Below are positions 9,801-18,181 of a stretch of 64,000 bases of DNA, in pieces. The stretch's first letter is position 1, and every line of letters begins with the position of its first letter. A program made the position numbers and the translations under genes. This stretch comes from Chitinophagaceae bacterium DXS (GTDB taxonomy: Bacteria > Bacteroidota > Bacteroidia > Chitinophagales > Chitinophagaceae): the NCBI GenBank assembly GCA_030345135.1, contig CP128386.1, positions 279,129 through 343,128 of the forward strand. Direction: 5' to 3'. The notes beneath the pieces are model-generated. The model was not told the origin of the DNA. It made no database searches and saw only the letters and a program-made list of their open reading frames with translations.

Positions 9801-10121
9801 CTTTAGGTCCGGGTTGTTGCCTAAAGACAAAGCGATATCAGTTAGTGTTTCATCTTTAAATCCCACAAAAGAGATCTTAATAGTATAAGGGCCTCCTGGC
9901 TTCAGGTTAGGAGAAGAAAAATACCCTTTGTTGTTTGTCTGGGTATGAGTTTCGTAGCCTGTTGGCTCGTGCTTTAATGAAATTGTTGCTCCGCTAATGG
10001 CTTTACCGGCAGCATCAGAAACAAAACCATTTAACGTTGAAGTCGTTTCCTGTCCATAGGTCACCAATGTGCATAGCAAGGCAAAAAGGATCACCGAAGC
10101 AATTGAAAATAGCTTGCGCAT
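6849..10121 (-). CDS. Oar-like TonB-dependent outer-membrane receptor
   Basis: A 1090-residue outer-membrane protein. It has a Sec signal peptide (about residues 1-23, cleaved near Y-G-Q), then a carboxypeptidase-regulatory-like beta-sandwich domain (about 28-110), a plug domain with the NITLDGAVNND segment, and a long barrel ending in ...LGLKYTF, whose terminal Phe fits Bam recognition. The layout and plug sequence resemble the Oar subfamily rather than SusC; no SusD partner lies beside it. The ATG at 10121 begins the signal peptide directly, and a GTG eight codons earlier is not needed. Substrate is unknown. It is transcribed alone, divergently from the phosphate genes. Confidence 0.9.
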   Translation of the reverse strand: MRKLFSIASVILFALLCTLVTYGQETTSTLNGFVSDAAGKAISGATISLKHEPTGYETHTQTNNKGYFSSPNLKPGGPYTIKISFVGFKDETLTDIALSLGNNPDLKVALSTSSNDLKEVTVMSSGRRASPSGLTVGTRQLNTLPTLGRSISDFTRLTPQSNNNSFAGTNFRYNNITLDGAVNNDAIGFSNSFGGVSGGGQSGTAGSGTRTNPYSLDVIQEVQVQLSPYDVKLGNFTGGSVNAVTKSGSNDIHGSVYGYGRNQSLVGKSVDGQKTKIGSDFYDYQYGATLSGPIIKNKLFFIVNGEITRRQEPTFFNAGDKGAAVTVADAQRIAAAYQAAGFDAGSYDKYKIFTNSDKFFARIDYNINANNSLMVRAIYTNGEGNNLERTNTTFQFSSTDFTQHTKNVNVVAELKSKLSNSVNNNLIVSYINVHDYRDFPRSGNTPSPYIDITNGAGNVWLGTWREAAIYNTRQKTIELTDNVSWTKGINKFTFGTHNEFYDFNYGFINSWNGRWQYGTVDNFVNNIPSRIRGTFAFDQGKNNFTNLSENTPGAKFNVAMLSAYAQDEISLTKNFKLTPGLRIDYSYVGDQPQLDKDLNSITNDTHESGTYSHTPFSQLNNKWLGNATISPRLGFNWDINNDQSVVLRGGSGIFTGRVPFAWLGYAYTLNGNDYGNIDYKNSNNGYVPLVGPNQLVDTIGKYGGAGAVNKRELDLIDNNFKMPTIWRSNIAADFKFGNGYKLTLDAMYTKTINDVMFQQINKKDSGVKYYSTGPTQTPLYTGGDVSSKYSSVFLLSNTKEGYRYNLTAQLSKVTNNIKLGAKNLMNINWSAAYTYGMSKDISNGIRNSFQSNWDYNPAISANNPQLAYSNFDLRHRIVAFAGTSVNWNGSNTNITSLSFVYSGQSGSPYSLVYTGAPGGIINGNAALPYIPKSQSDINLKDPSQWNDLNAFIEGDKYLKGHRGQYASRNALRTPWNHTLDLKLMHEFRFKGNNKQHSLQLSLDMFNFLNFLNNDWGHITFVSNTNNYTVNFLKFETDANGIKPGNPSSDPAKNYTPTFSFQKPTTDNGKYYTVDPLNSRWQAQLGLKYTF

Positions 10122-10286
10122 TTTTGTTAATTTTCCGCAAATCACGAACTTGTATATTACTGAATTGTTAACCCAGTATTATGTGAATGTTAACAGCATA
10201 AAAAAGAGAAAATACATATGAACAAAAGGTTTACGGGTAATGTTATTTCTATATTAAGTTATTGTTAACTGTCGGCTTTTTACGGC

Positions 10287-10312
10287 TTGCACAGATCATA
10301 GTTTTATTTTTG
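10287..10312 (+). promoter_or_regulatory. Candidate promoter for the DUF47-pit operon
   Basis: TTG at 10287-10289 and TATTTTTG at 10305-10312 match the Bacteroidota -33 and -7 elements, though the 15-bp spacer is short. The leader would be only about ten bases. Confidence 0.45.
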
Positions 10313-10328
10313 CGCCAAAATTCCAGAT

Positions 10329-10976
10329 ATGGGCATTAACACTTTTGGCAAGTTATTCATGCCAAAGAACAAGATTTTTTACGAGTTGTTTGAAGATGTA
10401 GCTATTACCGTTAGCCAAATGGGACAACTGCTAAAGACCATGGTTAACGAGCCGGATTATGACCGCCGCAATGCTGTAATTAAGCAAATTGAGGATCTGG
10501 AACATAAAAACGACGACCATACACACAGAATTTTCACTGAACTTGGTCGCAACTTTATCACTCCTTTCGACAGGGAGGATATTCACTACCTGGCTTCTGC
10601 CCTCGATGATATATGTGACTATATTTTCTCTTCCGCCAAGAAGATCAATTTTTATAAGGTAAACCCTAACGACAGCGGCATTAAAAAGCTGGCTGACCTT
10701 ATCGAAATGGGTGCAAACGAAATTAAAACTGCTGTTTATGGCCTTAGGGATATGAAGAACCTGAGGCAAATGACAGAAGCCATGGTTAGAATCAACAGCG
10801 TTGAAAACCAGGCTGATGATGTTTTTGATATGAGTATTGAAATGCTGTTCCAAAATGAAGTGGATGTAAAAGAGCTGATTAAAAAGAGAGAGATCTACCA
10901 GGCAATGGAAACTGTAACAGACAAATGCGAAGATGCCGCGAATGTTATAGAATCAATCATTGTTAAATACGCCTAG
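10329..10976 (+). CDS. DUF47 (PhoU-like) phosphate transport accessory protein
   Basis: A 215-residue, all-helical protein of the DUF47/PhoU-like family. Conserved features include the segment DREDIHYLASALDDICDYI and repeated acidic helix faces (NQADDVFD, TDKCEDAANVIE) that in PhoU-type proteins bind metal clusters. Members are regularly encoded directly before Pit transporters and are thought to modulate them. Here the gene lies 44 bases before the Pit gene on the same strand, a likely two-gene operon. The ATG at 10329 follows a TAnnTTTG box closely. Confidence 0.9.
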   Translation: MGINTFGKLFMPKNKIFYELFEDVAITVSQMGQLLKTMVNEPDYDRRNAVIKQIEDLEHKNDDHTHRIFTELGRNFITPFDREDIHYLASALDDICDYIFSSAKKINFYKVNPNDSGIKKLADLIEMGANEIKTAVYGLRDMKNLRQMTEAMVRINSVENQADDVFDMSIEMLFQNEVDVKELIKKREIYQAMETVTDKCEDAANVIESIIVKYA

Positions 10977-11020
10977 TACCGGTTTGTTACAGGGCTTTCC
11001 GTAGAAGGAAAACTAAATTT

Positions 11021-12061
11021 ATGACAACATTACTCATACTCATTATTGTATTAGCTTTCATATTTGATTTTATTAACGGTTTCCATGATGCAGCCAACTC
11101 AATTGCCACAATAGTTTCAACAAAAGTATTGACTCCGTTCCAGGCAGTTCTTTGGGCGGCGCTCTTCAATTTTGCAGCCTTCTTTATTTCACGCTATATC
11201 ATAGGTGAATTCAAAATTGGTAACACTATCGCCAAAACAGTAAATGAGCATTTCATTACACTGGAAGTAATATTCGCAGGACTGTTGGCCGCCATTGTAT
11301 GGAACCTGATCACCTGGTGGTTCGGTATTCCATCCAGCTCCTCACACACACTTATAGGTGGATTTATGGGAGCCGCAATTGCATACGCGGGCGGCTTTCA
11401 TGGGGATGGGATTACCGTTATCAACTATGCTAAAGTAATTCCTACATTTCTTTTCATTTTCCTCGCGCCTTTAATTGGGATGGTCATAGCCTTTATCATA
11501 ACCATTATTATTGTCCATCTATGTAGACGAAGTAATCCCTTTAAGGCGGAGAGCTGGTTCAAGAGATTACAGCTGCTTTCCTCTGCAGCATTCAGTCTTG
11601 GTCACGGTGGAAATGATGCACAAAAAGTGATGGGTATTATTGGCGCCGCAATCATTTATCAGCAAAGCACAGTGGGCAACACGCTTACGTTTAACGAATT
11701 CGTTATCCATTATTCATGGGTGCCATTCTGTTCTTTCCTCGCCATTGGCTTAGGTACAATGAGTGGTGGCTGGAAGATTGTAAAGACAATGGGTACCAAA
11801 ATAACCAAGGTAACCCCGCTTGAAGGTGTAAGTGCCGAAACTGCCGGCGCCATAACCTTGTATATAACCGAACATTTAGGTATACCAGTAAGTACAACGC
11901 ATACTATTACCGGTTCTATAATTGGTGTAGGTGCAACAAAACGTTTGTCTGCGGTACGTTGGGGTGTTACAGTAAATCTTTTGTGGGCGTGGGTATTAAC
12001 CATACCTATCAGCGCTATCATGGCTGCTGGCTTCTATTATGTAATTAAACTTATTGTCTAG
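11021..12061 (+). CDS. Pit-family inorganic phosphate transporter
   Basis: A 346-residue inner-membrane permease of the PiT family, which takes up phosphate, usually as a metal-phosphate complex driven by the proton gradient. Both family signature repeats are present: GFHDAANSIAT near residue 20 and LGHGGNDAQKVMG near residue 200, in an inverted two-domain layout. About ten hydrophobic helices are visible, and a second repeat element STTHTITGSIIGVG is near the C-terminus. The preceding DUF47 gene is its likely regulator. Choice between phosphate and sulfate as substrate follows from the DUF47 pairing, which is typical for phosphate. Confidence 0.93.
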   Translation: MTTLLILIIVLAFIFDFINGFHDAANSIATIVSTKVLTPFQAVLWAALFNFAAFFISRYIIGEFKIGNTIAKTVNEHFITLEVIFAGLLAAIVWNLITWWFGIPSSSSHTLIGGFMGAAIAYAGGFHGDGITVINYAKVIPTFLFIFLAPLIGMVIAFIITIIIVHLCRRSNPFKAESWFKRLQLLSSAAFSLGHGGNDAQKVMGIIGAAIIYQQSTVGNTLTFNEFVIHYSWVPFCSFLAIGLGTMSGGWKIVKTMGTKITKVTPLEGVSAETAGAITLYITEHLGIPVSTTHTITGSIIGVGATKRLSAVRWGVTVNLLWAWVLTIPISAIMAAGFYYVIKLIV

Positions 12062-12117
12062 TACGGCTTTTTTTAATAATATTGTCGTATTCAATTAGTG
12101 TATCAAAATCAGCCAAC

Positions 12118-13173
12118 ATGCCCAAAATTCTAGTTACCGGAGGTTGCGGATATATAGGTTCGCATACCGTAGTTGATCTTATCCAAAACGGATTTGACGT
12201 TGTTTCGATAGATGATAATTCACGTTCTACAACATACCTTTTAAACGGTATTGAACAGATCACCGGCAAAAAGCTGAAAAACTACAAGGTTGATCTAAAG
12301 AATTTTGATGAAACGCTGGCTGTTTTCCAGGAAAATGATGACATCTCCGGCGTGATTCATTTTGCAGCATACAAAGCCGTGGGTGAATCAGTTGAAAAGC
12401 CATTGGATTATTACGAAAACAACCTGTATTCGCTGGTAAACCTGCTTAAATGTGTAAAGGAATTTAAAGTTCCCCATTTTGTATTTTCTTCTTCCTGTAC
12501 CGTTTATGGAAACCCGGACGTTATTCCGGTTACTGAAGAATCTCCTATCAAAAAAGCAGAATCTCCTTATGGTGCTACAAAACAAATGGGAGAGGAGATC
12601 ATTAAAGACTTTACCAAAGTATCAGACACATCTGCAATATTGCTGCGCTACTTTAACCCTGTAGGTGCTCATCCGGATAACCTGATTGGGGAATTGCCAT
12701 TGGGCAAACCACAAAACCTTGTGCCGGTGATTACACAAACGGCTATTGGTAAATTACCGCAGATGACTGTTTTTGGAGATGATTATGATACAAGGGATGG
12801 AAGCTGTGTAAGAGACTTTATCCATGTTTGCGACATTGCAAATGCACATACACTCGCAATAAAATTTCTGCTTAATAAAAAGAACAAACAAAAGAACGAA
12901 GTTTTCAATTTGGGAACCGGCAACGGAGTTACTGTACTCGAGGCAATAAATGCATTTGAAAAGGTAACCGGCCAAAAATTGAATTACAAGATTGGTCCAC
13001 GAAGACCAGGCGATGTTATCGCTATTTATGCAAATAACAATCATGCAGTATCTTCTCTGGATTGGAAAATACAATTTGGATTGGATGATATGATGAAAAC
13101 TGCATGGGAATGGGAAAAGAAGATTAAGCAGGATGAAGAGCTTATGAAAAAACAAAATCCCGTTTTGAATTAA
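12118..13173 (+). CDS. galE: UDP-glucose 4-epimerase
   Basis: Interconverts UDP-glucose and UDP-galactose with bound NAD, giving precursors for surface polysaccharides and galactose use. It is an extended short-chain dehydrogenase: the NAD motif TGGCGYIGS starts at residue 7, SSSCTVYG carries the catalytic Ser/Thr region, and SPYGATK provides the Tyr-xxx-Lys pair. RRPGDV near the C-terminus fits sugar-nucleotide binding. The ATG at 12118 gives 351 residues and puts the dinucleotide motif at the expected distance; the frame is open to 12082 without family similarity. It lies 56 bases after the Pit gene and ends in a strong terminator. A related UDP-GlcNAc epimerase activity is possible. Confidence 0.92.
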   Translation: MPKILVTGGCGYIGSHTVVDLIQNGFDVVSIDDNSRSTTYLLNGIEQITGKKLKNYKVDLKNFDETLAVFQENDDISGVIHFAAYKAVGESVEKPLDYYENNLYSLVNLLKCVKEFKVPHFVFSSSCTVYGNPDVIPVTEESPIKKAESPYGATKQMGEEIIKDFTKVSDTSAILLRYFNPVGAHPDNLIGELPLGKPQNLVPVITQTAIGKLPQMTVFGDDYDTRDGSCVRDFIHVCDIANAHTLAIKFLLNKKNKQKNEVFNLGTGNGVTVLEAINAFEKVTGQKLNYKIGPRRPGDVIAIYANNNHAVSSLDWKIQFGLDDMMKTAWEWEKKIKQDEELMKKQNPVLN

Positions 13174-13199
13174 CCAGGATTAAGGAATAGAAATAAAAA

Positions 13200-13231
13200 T
13201 AAAAAAGAGGCTTTTCGGCCTCTTTTTTTAT
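13200..13231 (+). terminator. Terminator after galE
   Basis: AAAAAGAGGC and GCCTCTTTTT form a ten-base stem around a short loop, with a long T run. It lies about 27 bases after the galE stop. Confidence 0.9.
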
Positions 13232-14229
13232 TGCTCCTTTATTTGTGTTACACTTACAAAGAAGCGTAAATAGGGTATTGAACACAAACTCCAATAGTAT
13301 GTATTGTGTCTTATACAAGTGGTACAAGTTACACGATTAAAAACGGACAATAGAACTATACGAATTGGGTGCCAATTGTAAACTAATTGTTATTTGTTTA
13401 ATAATCAACTGTTTGCAAATTGGGAAGCAATGATAATGTCTCGAAATGGGAAAAAATCCGTCTCCAAAATGGAATAGTAAACGGTTGTAAAAAGAAAAAG
13501 AGACTATTTACATAGTCTCTTTCTTTCAAAGGGGGAAACTTCTTTATGGAAGTAACCTGAATCCTGATTAACAACATAAATCATGTTGTCGGGAACGGTT
13601 AAAAACGGACACTTTATATCATTCTAATTTTATGCCAACAGCCTTTTATTTTGCAACATATTGGTATTTAACTGATTATATTTTTTAAAACTGGGATTTA
13701 GTTCCATATTGGGAATTGTATTCTCATTTTGAAAATGAAACATTCTATTTGTTCTGATAAAAAATAAAAAAGGAGGCGTGATCACCTCCCTACAATTTCC
13801 TTGAAAAACGCCTCTTTAAACACCTCTGTTAAAGAAGCCCATGAACACAAACGCCAAATTCCTAATAGAAGAGTTTAGGTAAAACAGACACAGGAATAGA
13901 ATATCTACTAAAATGCCAGAAACTTAAATTGTTGATTATCAATATAATTAAGGCTGATTCCTACATCCAATTTCTCTATTTGAGAGCTTTTTGTTCTATC
14001 CCCGGGAATATTTTTTTAGTTCTCTTTTTTGGCCGGAAGGACATGGGGTGGGTTTGTGCTTCTGGTACCAACGCAAAATCTTTCTAAAAAACCCTAAAAA
14101 CAGGCCGTCGCATGCAATGTATTATTTCATTCGTTTATTTATCTTCGCGAATTATCGCTCACTCATTCTTATTTTTAATGAGATTGGAGACGGGATATAT
14201 GATATTGAATCAAAATAAACACCACAAGC
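13232..14229. other. Gene-free kilobase upstream of rny
   Basis: No frame here looks coding. Visible structure: an 11-bp perfect hairpin (13497-13522), a direct repeat of TTAAAAACGGACA (near 13337 and 13600), a GTGATCAC palindrome flanked by GGAG and CTCC around 13771-13789, and mostly AT-rich sequence. It may hold a small RNA or a long rny leader, but I cannot identify one. Confidence 0.5.
13497..13522. terminator. Perfect 11-bp hairpin, possible terminator
   Basis: AAAGAGACTAT and ATAGTCTCTTT flank a TTAC loop. A-rich and T-rich sides allow termination on either strand. No annotated gene ends here, so it may end an unrecognised small transcript. Confidence 0.5.
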
Positions 14230-15795
14230 ATGGATCAATCAGTTATATCTATTATAATAGGTGCGGTTGCACTAATAGTAGGAATTGTAGGGGGTAAGTT
14301 CATTTTTGCGAAAGACACCAAAAAGAAAGTAGAAGAAGCAGAACAACAGGCAAATACATTAATAAGGGAAGCTGAATTAAGAGCTGAGACTATAAAAAAG
14401 GAAAAACAGCTGGAGGCAAAAGAAAAGTTCGTTCAACTTAAAGCTGAACATGACAAAGAGGTTTTAGAAAGAAATAAAAAGATCAGCGAAGGCGAAAACC
14501 GTGTTAAGCAAAAAGAAATTGCCATCAATCAAAAAGACACTGCTTTAGACAAGCAGATCAAAGAAAACGAAGCCATTAAGGAAAACCTGAACAGGCAGAT
14601 TGAGGTGGTAAACCTAAAACGCACTGAGCTGGAAAAACACCAGGAGGAACACATACGCCGTCTGGAAAAAATTGCCGGCTTAACTGCAGAAGAGGCAAAG
14701 TCTCAGTTGGTTGAAAGCCTTAAACAGGAGGCTCAAACACAGGCTCTTGCCATACAGCAGGAAATTGTTGAAGAGGCTAAACAGAAAGCCAACAAAGAGG
14801 CGCGCAAAATTGTAATTCAGTCCATCCAGCGTACCGCTGCAGAGCAGACGATTGAAAATACAGTAACTGTATTTAACCTGGAAAGCGACGAAATTAAAGG
14901 CCAGATCATTGGCCGCGAAGGTCGTAACATCCGTGCAATTGAGGCTGCAACCGGCGTTGACTTAATTGTGGATGATACCCCTGAGGCAATTGTTCTTTCC
15001 TCTTTCGATCCGTTGAGAAGAGAAATTGCACGTCTTTCACTACAAAGACTAGTATCTGACGGACGTATCCATCCCGCACGTATTGAAGAAGTTGTTGAGA
15101 AAACAAGAAAGCAGCTGGAAGAGCAGGTAATGGAAATTGGTGAACGTACAGTTATAGAATTGGGTATTCACGGTTTACATAAAGAGCTTGTGCGTATTGT
15201 AGGTAAAATGAGATTCCGTTCTTCTTATGGTCAGAATTTGTTAATGCATAGTCGTGAAGTCGCGAATTTATGCGGAATCATGGCGGCTGAACTTGGATTG
15301 AATCCCAAATTGGCAAAAAGAGCTGGTTTGTTACACGATATAGGAAAGGTTCCTGATGAGGAAACTGAATTGAGCCACGCACTTTTAGGCGCGAAACTGG
15401 CTGAAAAATTTGGTGAAAACCCGGCAGTTGTGAATGCCATTGGCGCGCACCACGATGAAATGGAAATGCAGTATGTAATTTCTCCGATTGTACAGGCTTG
15501 CGATGCTATCAGCGGCGCGAGACCCGGTGCAAGAAGAGAGATTATGCAACAATACCTGCAACGTATTAAGGATCTTGAAAACCTTGCTTTAGGGTATCAG
15601 GGTGTTGAAAAAGCTTACGCTATCCAGGCGGGCAGGGAATTGAGGGTTATTGTTGAAGCAGAAAAAGTTTCGGATACTGATAGTGATAAACTAAGTTTTG
15701 AAATAGCGCAAAAGATTCAAACGGAGATGACCTATCCCGGACAAATCAAGGTTACCGTTATCCGCGAAAAGAGAGCGGTGAATGTAGCCCGCTAA
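14230..15795 (+). CDS. rny: Ribonuclease Y
   Basis: Membrane-anchored endoribonuclease that starts mRNA decay, 521 residues. Order of parts: one N-terminal transmembrane helix (about residues 5-25), a long charged coiled coil (about 30-200), a KH RNA-binding domain with [15 protein letters not shown] (about 225-290), and an HD phosphodiesterase domain with LMHSREVA and the metal-binding HDIGK motif near residue 368. All key residues are present. The ATG at 14230 gives the canonical start just before the membrane helix. It is followed 117 bases later by rplS, which has its own promoter. Confidence 0.95.
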   Translation: MDQSVISIIIGAVALIVGIVGGKFIFAKDTKKKVEEAEQQANTLIREAELRAETIKKEKQLEAKEKFVQLKAEHDKEVLERNKKISEGENRVKQKEIAINQKDTALDKQIKENEAIKENLNRQIEVVNLKRTELEKHQEEHIRRLEKIAGLTAEEAKSQLVESLKQEAQTQALAIQQEIVEEAKQKANKEARKIVIQSIQRTAAEQTIENTVTVFNLESDEIKGQIIGREGRNIRAIEAATGVDLIVDDTPEAIVLSSFDPLRREIARLSLQRLVSDGRIHPARIEEVVEKTRKQLEEQVMEIGERTVIELGIHGLHKELVRIVGKMRFRSSYGQNLLMHSREVANLCGIMAAELGLNPKLAKRAGLLHDIGKVPDEETELSHALLGAKLAEKFGENPAVVNAIGAHHDEMEMQYVISPIVQACDAISGARPGARREIMQQYLQRIKDLENLALGYQGVEKAYAIQAGRELRVIVEAEKVSDTDSDKLSFEIAQKIQTEMTYPGQIKVTVIREKRAVNVAR

Positions 15796-15858
15796 GGTAT
15801 TGTGATTGAAAGAGTTCCCTTTTTGGGACTGAATTATAAAAAAGAATTTGAGATTTTA

Positions 15859-15890
15859 TTTGGAAAATGTGGAAGGCAATGTTACCTTTG
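15859..15890 (+). promoter_or_regulatory. Promoter for rplS
   Basis: TTTG at 15859-15862 and TACCTTTG at 15883-15890 are separated by 20 bp. This is the cleanest match to the Bacteroidota TTTG/TAnnTTTG promoter in the window. It lies 23 bases before the rplS ATG. Confidence 0.75.
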
Positions 15891-15912
15891 CCGTCCTTTA
15901 AATTTTAAAGCT

Positions 15913-16263
15913 ATGAACGCAGCAGTTCAATTTGTGCATGAGCAATTAACAGCGAAGAAAGAATATCCCAGGTTTAAAGCAGGTGATAACATCACTGTAA
16001 ACTATAAAATTGTGGAAGGCGGTAAAGAGCGTATCCAGAGCTTCCGTGGCGATGTGGTAAAGACTCAGGGAACTGGCGCTACAGCAACTTTCACTGTACG
16101 CAAGATTTCTGACGGCGTAGGTGTGGAAAGAATATTTCCTTTCTTATCACCAAACGTTGACTCTATCGTTTTAAACAAAGTTGGTAAAGTGCGTCGCGCT
16201 AAACTTTATTACCTGCGTACACGCAGCGGTAAGAGCGCAAGAATTAAAGAAAAAAGAGTTTAA
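15913..16263 (+). CDS. rplS: 50S ribosomal protein L19
   Basis: Large-subunit ribosomal protein at the 30S-50S interface, 116 residues. The core SFRGDVV, the TVRKISDGVGVERIFP segment and the C-terminal RRAKLYYLR...GKSARIKEK are typical. I chose the ATG at 15913 because it gives the family N-terminus and lies just after a strong promoter; the upstream extension to 15802 is not protein-like. In many bacteria rplS follows trmD, but here trmD is nearly 40 kb away and rplS stands as its own transcription unit with a private promoter and terminator. Confidence 0.96.
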   Translation: MNAAVQFVHEQLTAKKEYPRFKAGDNITVNYKIVEGGKERIQSFRGDVVKTQGTGATATFTVRKISDGVGVERIFPFLSPNVDSIVLNKVGKVRRAKLYYLRTRSGKSARIKEKRV

Positions 16264-16280
16264 TCAACTAATATTACTGC

Positions 16281-16313
16281 AAAAGCGGAAGTGTTTTTAC
16301 TTCCGCTTTTTTT
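16281..16313 (+). terminator. Terminator after rplS
   Basis: AAAAGCGGAAGT and ACTTCCGCTTTT form a perfect 12-bp stem around GTTTTT, followed by more T. It begins 17 bases after the stop. Confidence 0.93.
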
Positions 16314-16348
16314 ATTTAGTTGTTAACTTTCCGTGTTATTTTTATCTC

Positions 16349-16356
16349 TAACTTTG
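16349..16356 (+). promoter_or_regulatory. Candidate -7 box for tatA
   Basis: TAACTTTG is an exact TAnnTTTG match, 26 bases before the tatA ATG and just after the rplS terminator. Confidence 0.6.
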
Positions 16357-16382
16357 GTTTTCATCTTCAAACATTTTTAAAA

Positions 16383-16607
16383 ATGGGTAATTTAGGTTTC
16401 CAGGAAATCCTGTTGATTGCAGTTGTCGTATTAGTTCTATTTGGTGGCCGTAAAATTCCTGAGTTCATGAAAGGATTAGGTCGTGGTATCCGTGAATTCA
16501 ATGACGCCAAGAACAACGTGAAAAAAGAATTAGAAGAAGGTATGAATGAAAAAGACAATCAGCCTACAACAACAACAACTAGTTCCACAACTTCATCTCA
16601 AAACTGA
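16383..16607 (+). CDS. tatA: Twin-arginine translocase TatA/TatE-like subunit
   Basis: Pore-forming component of the Tat system that exports folded proteins across the inner membrane. The 74-residue protein has the classic layout: a short N-terminal transmembrane helix ([18 protein letters not shown]), a hinge with GGRKIPE, an amphipathic helix ([16 protein letters not shown]), and a disordered polar tail rich in Thr and Ser. The FG-x-K-IPE hinge is strongly conserved. The ATG at 16383 begins the membrane helix directly; the frame upstream is only open sequence. No tatC lies nearby. It precedes gatA by 35 bases on the same strand. Confidence 0.93.
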   Translation: MGNLGFQEILLIAVVVLVLFGGRKIPEFMKGLGRGIREFNDAKNNVKKELEEGMNEKDNQPTTTTTSSTTSSQN

Positions 16608-16642
16608 TTTTCTCTCTAACGTTTTAAAACTGCTTTTGGCCT

Positions 16643-18094
16643 TTGTTTAGTTTCTCGTCTATCGAAGACTATGTTAGTGCTTTGCAAAATGGTGAAACAA
16701 CATGTGAAGATGTTGTAAGCCATTATTTGTCTGTAATTGATTCGAACAAGCATCTGAATGCTTTTTTGGAGGTTTTTGCAGATGAAGCTGCAGCGCGTGC
16801 CAGGCAGTTGGACCAGGACCGGAATAACGGTAAGCCCCTTGGTAAACTACATGGTGTGGTTGTCGGGCTTAAGGATGTGATTGCTTATAAAGGCCATAAA
16901 TTATCTGCCTCTTCCAAAATTCTGGAAGGATTTACTTCAATTTATAATGCAACGGCTGTAGACAGGTTATTGCAGGAAGGCGCCATTATTATTGGCCGTC
17001 AAAACTGCGATGAATTTGCCATGGGAAGCAGTAATGAGAATTCTGCTTACGGTAACGTACTGAATGCAGCGGATAATAAGCGCGTTCCTGGCGGATCTTC
17101 GGGAGGATCGGCTGTGGCAGTTCAGGCCGGCATGTGTATGATCAGCCTGGGAAGTGATACCGGCGGCTCAGTGAGGCAACCTGCAGATTTCTGCGGAATT
17201 GTTGGTCTAAAGCCCACTTATGGTCGCGTTTCCCGCTATGGATTGATTGCATATGCATCTTCATTTGATCAGATAGGTATTTTTGCAAAAAGCGTAGCCG
17301 ATGCCGCTCTTACACTTGAAGTAATAGCCGGTGAAGACGACTTTGATAGCACTGCAAGTAAAGAACCCGTTGTTCCCTATTCGTCATTATTGAACAGTTC
17401 AAATTACAACGGTGCAGCTCCAAAAAAGATTGGATATTTTAAAGAAGCACTCGAACACCCCGGGCTTGATCCTGCGATAAGTCAATCTTTTAATCAATTT
17501 TTAAAAACTTTAACAGCTCAGGGTTATATCGTCGAACCGATTGATTTTGAGTTGCTTGAATATATTGTTCCTGCTTACTATATTCTTACTACAGCCGAGG
17601 CTTCGAGCAACTTATCCCGCTTTGACGGGGTAAAATATGGCCATCGTTCTGCCGTTCCATCGGAAGATTTGGCAGACTTTTACAAGCACAATAGAAGTGA
17701 AGGTTTCGGTAAGGAAGTTAAGCGCCGCATCATGCTCGGAACCTTTGTTTTGAGCGCCGGATATTTTGATGCCTATTTTACTAAGGCGCAGCAGGTTAGG
17801 AACATACTTCTTAAACAAACTTCGGCCATTTTCAGCCGTTTTGATGCCATCATTTCTCCCACTGTTCCTACACCGGCGTTTGAGCTTGGTTCTATGAACA
17901 ATGACCCTATTGAAATGTTCCTGGCTGACATTTATACAGTCTTCGCAAACCTGGTTGGAATTCCAGGAATTTCCCTTCCTCTCTTCACTCATCCAAATGG
18001 CATGCCTTTTGGTGTTCAGGTGATGACTTCTCATTTTAGTGAGTTAGCTTTGCTCCGCATTTCAGAGGTGTTTTTACAGATTTCTGAGAAGTAA
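16643..18094 (+). CDS. gatA: Glutamyl-tRNA(Gln) amidotransferase subunit A, TTG start
   Basis: Glutaminase subunit of GatCAB, which converts Glu-tRNA(Gln) to Gln-tRNA(Gln). It is an amidase-signature enzyme of 483 residues with an intact Ser-cisSer-Lys triad: K77 in GLKD, the cis-serine in GGSSGGS (152-153), and nucleophile S176 in SDTGGSVRQP. There is no ATG near the conserved N-terminus (FSFSSIEDY...). The first plausible start is the TTG at 16643, which gives the usual length; the next in-frame Met is far inside the amidase domain. Neither gatB nor gatC is adjacent. It may be co-transcribed with tatA. Confidence 0.92.
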   Translation: MFSFSSIEDYVSALQNGETTCEDVVSHYLSVIDSNKHLNAFLEVFADEAAARARQLDQDRNNGKPLGKLHGVVVGLKDVIAYKGHKLSASSKILEGFTSIYNATAVDRLLQEGAIIIGRQNCDEFAMGSSNENSAYGNVLNAADNKRVPGGSSGGSAVAVQAGMCMISLGSDTGGSVRQPADFCGIVGLKPTYGRVSRYGLIAYASSFDQIGIFAKSVADAALTLEVIAGEDDFDSTASKEPVVPYSSLLNSSNYNGAAPKKIGYFKEALEHPGLDPAISQSFNQFLKTLTAQGYIVEPIDFELLEYIVPAYYILTTAEASSNLSRFDGVKYGHRSAVPSEDLADFYKHNRSEGFGKEVKRRIMLGTFVLSAGYFDAYFTKAQQVRNILLKQTSAIFSRFDAIISPTVPTPAFELGSMNNDPIEMFLADIYTVFANLVGIPGISLPLFTHPNGMPFGVQVMTSHFSELALLRISEVFLQISEK

Positions 18095-18181
18095 TAGCGT
18101 TTAAGCAAAATAATGTTATACCGGTTTTGAATCGTTGATCGGTGATTTTTTAATGAGTAAACGGCGTTTGAGGACCTTATT

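Noticed and set aside
6849-10121. SusC-type glycan receptor with SusD
   Set aside because: The plug and N-terminal sequences look Oar-like, and no SusD lipoprotein or glycoside hydrolase is adjacent.
13991-14297. Small plus-strand frames before rny
   Set aside because: Overlapping frames without a plausible start region or protein-like composition; one runs into rny in another frame.
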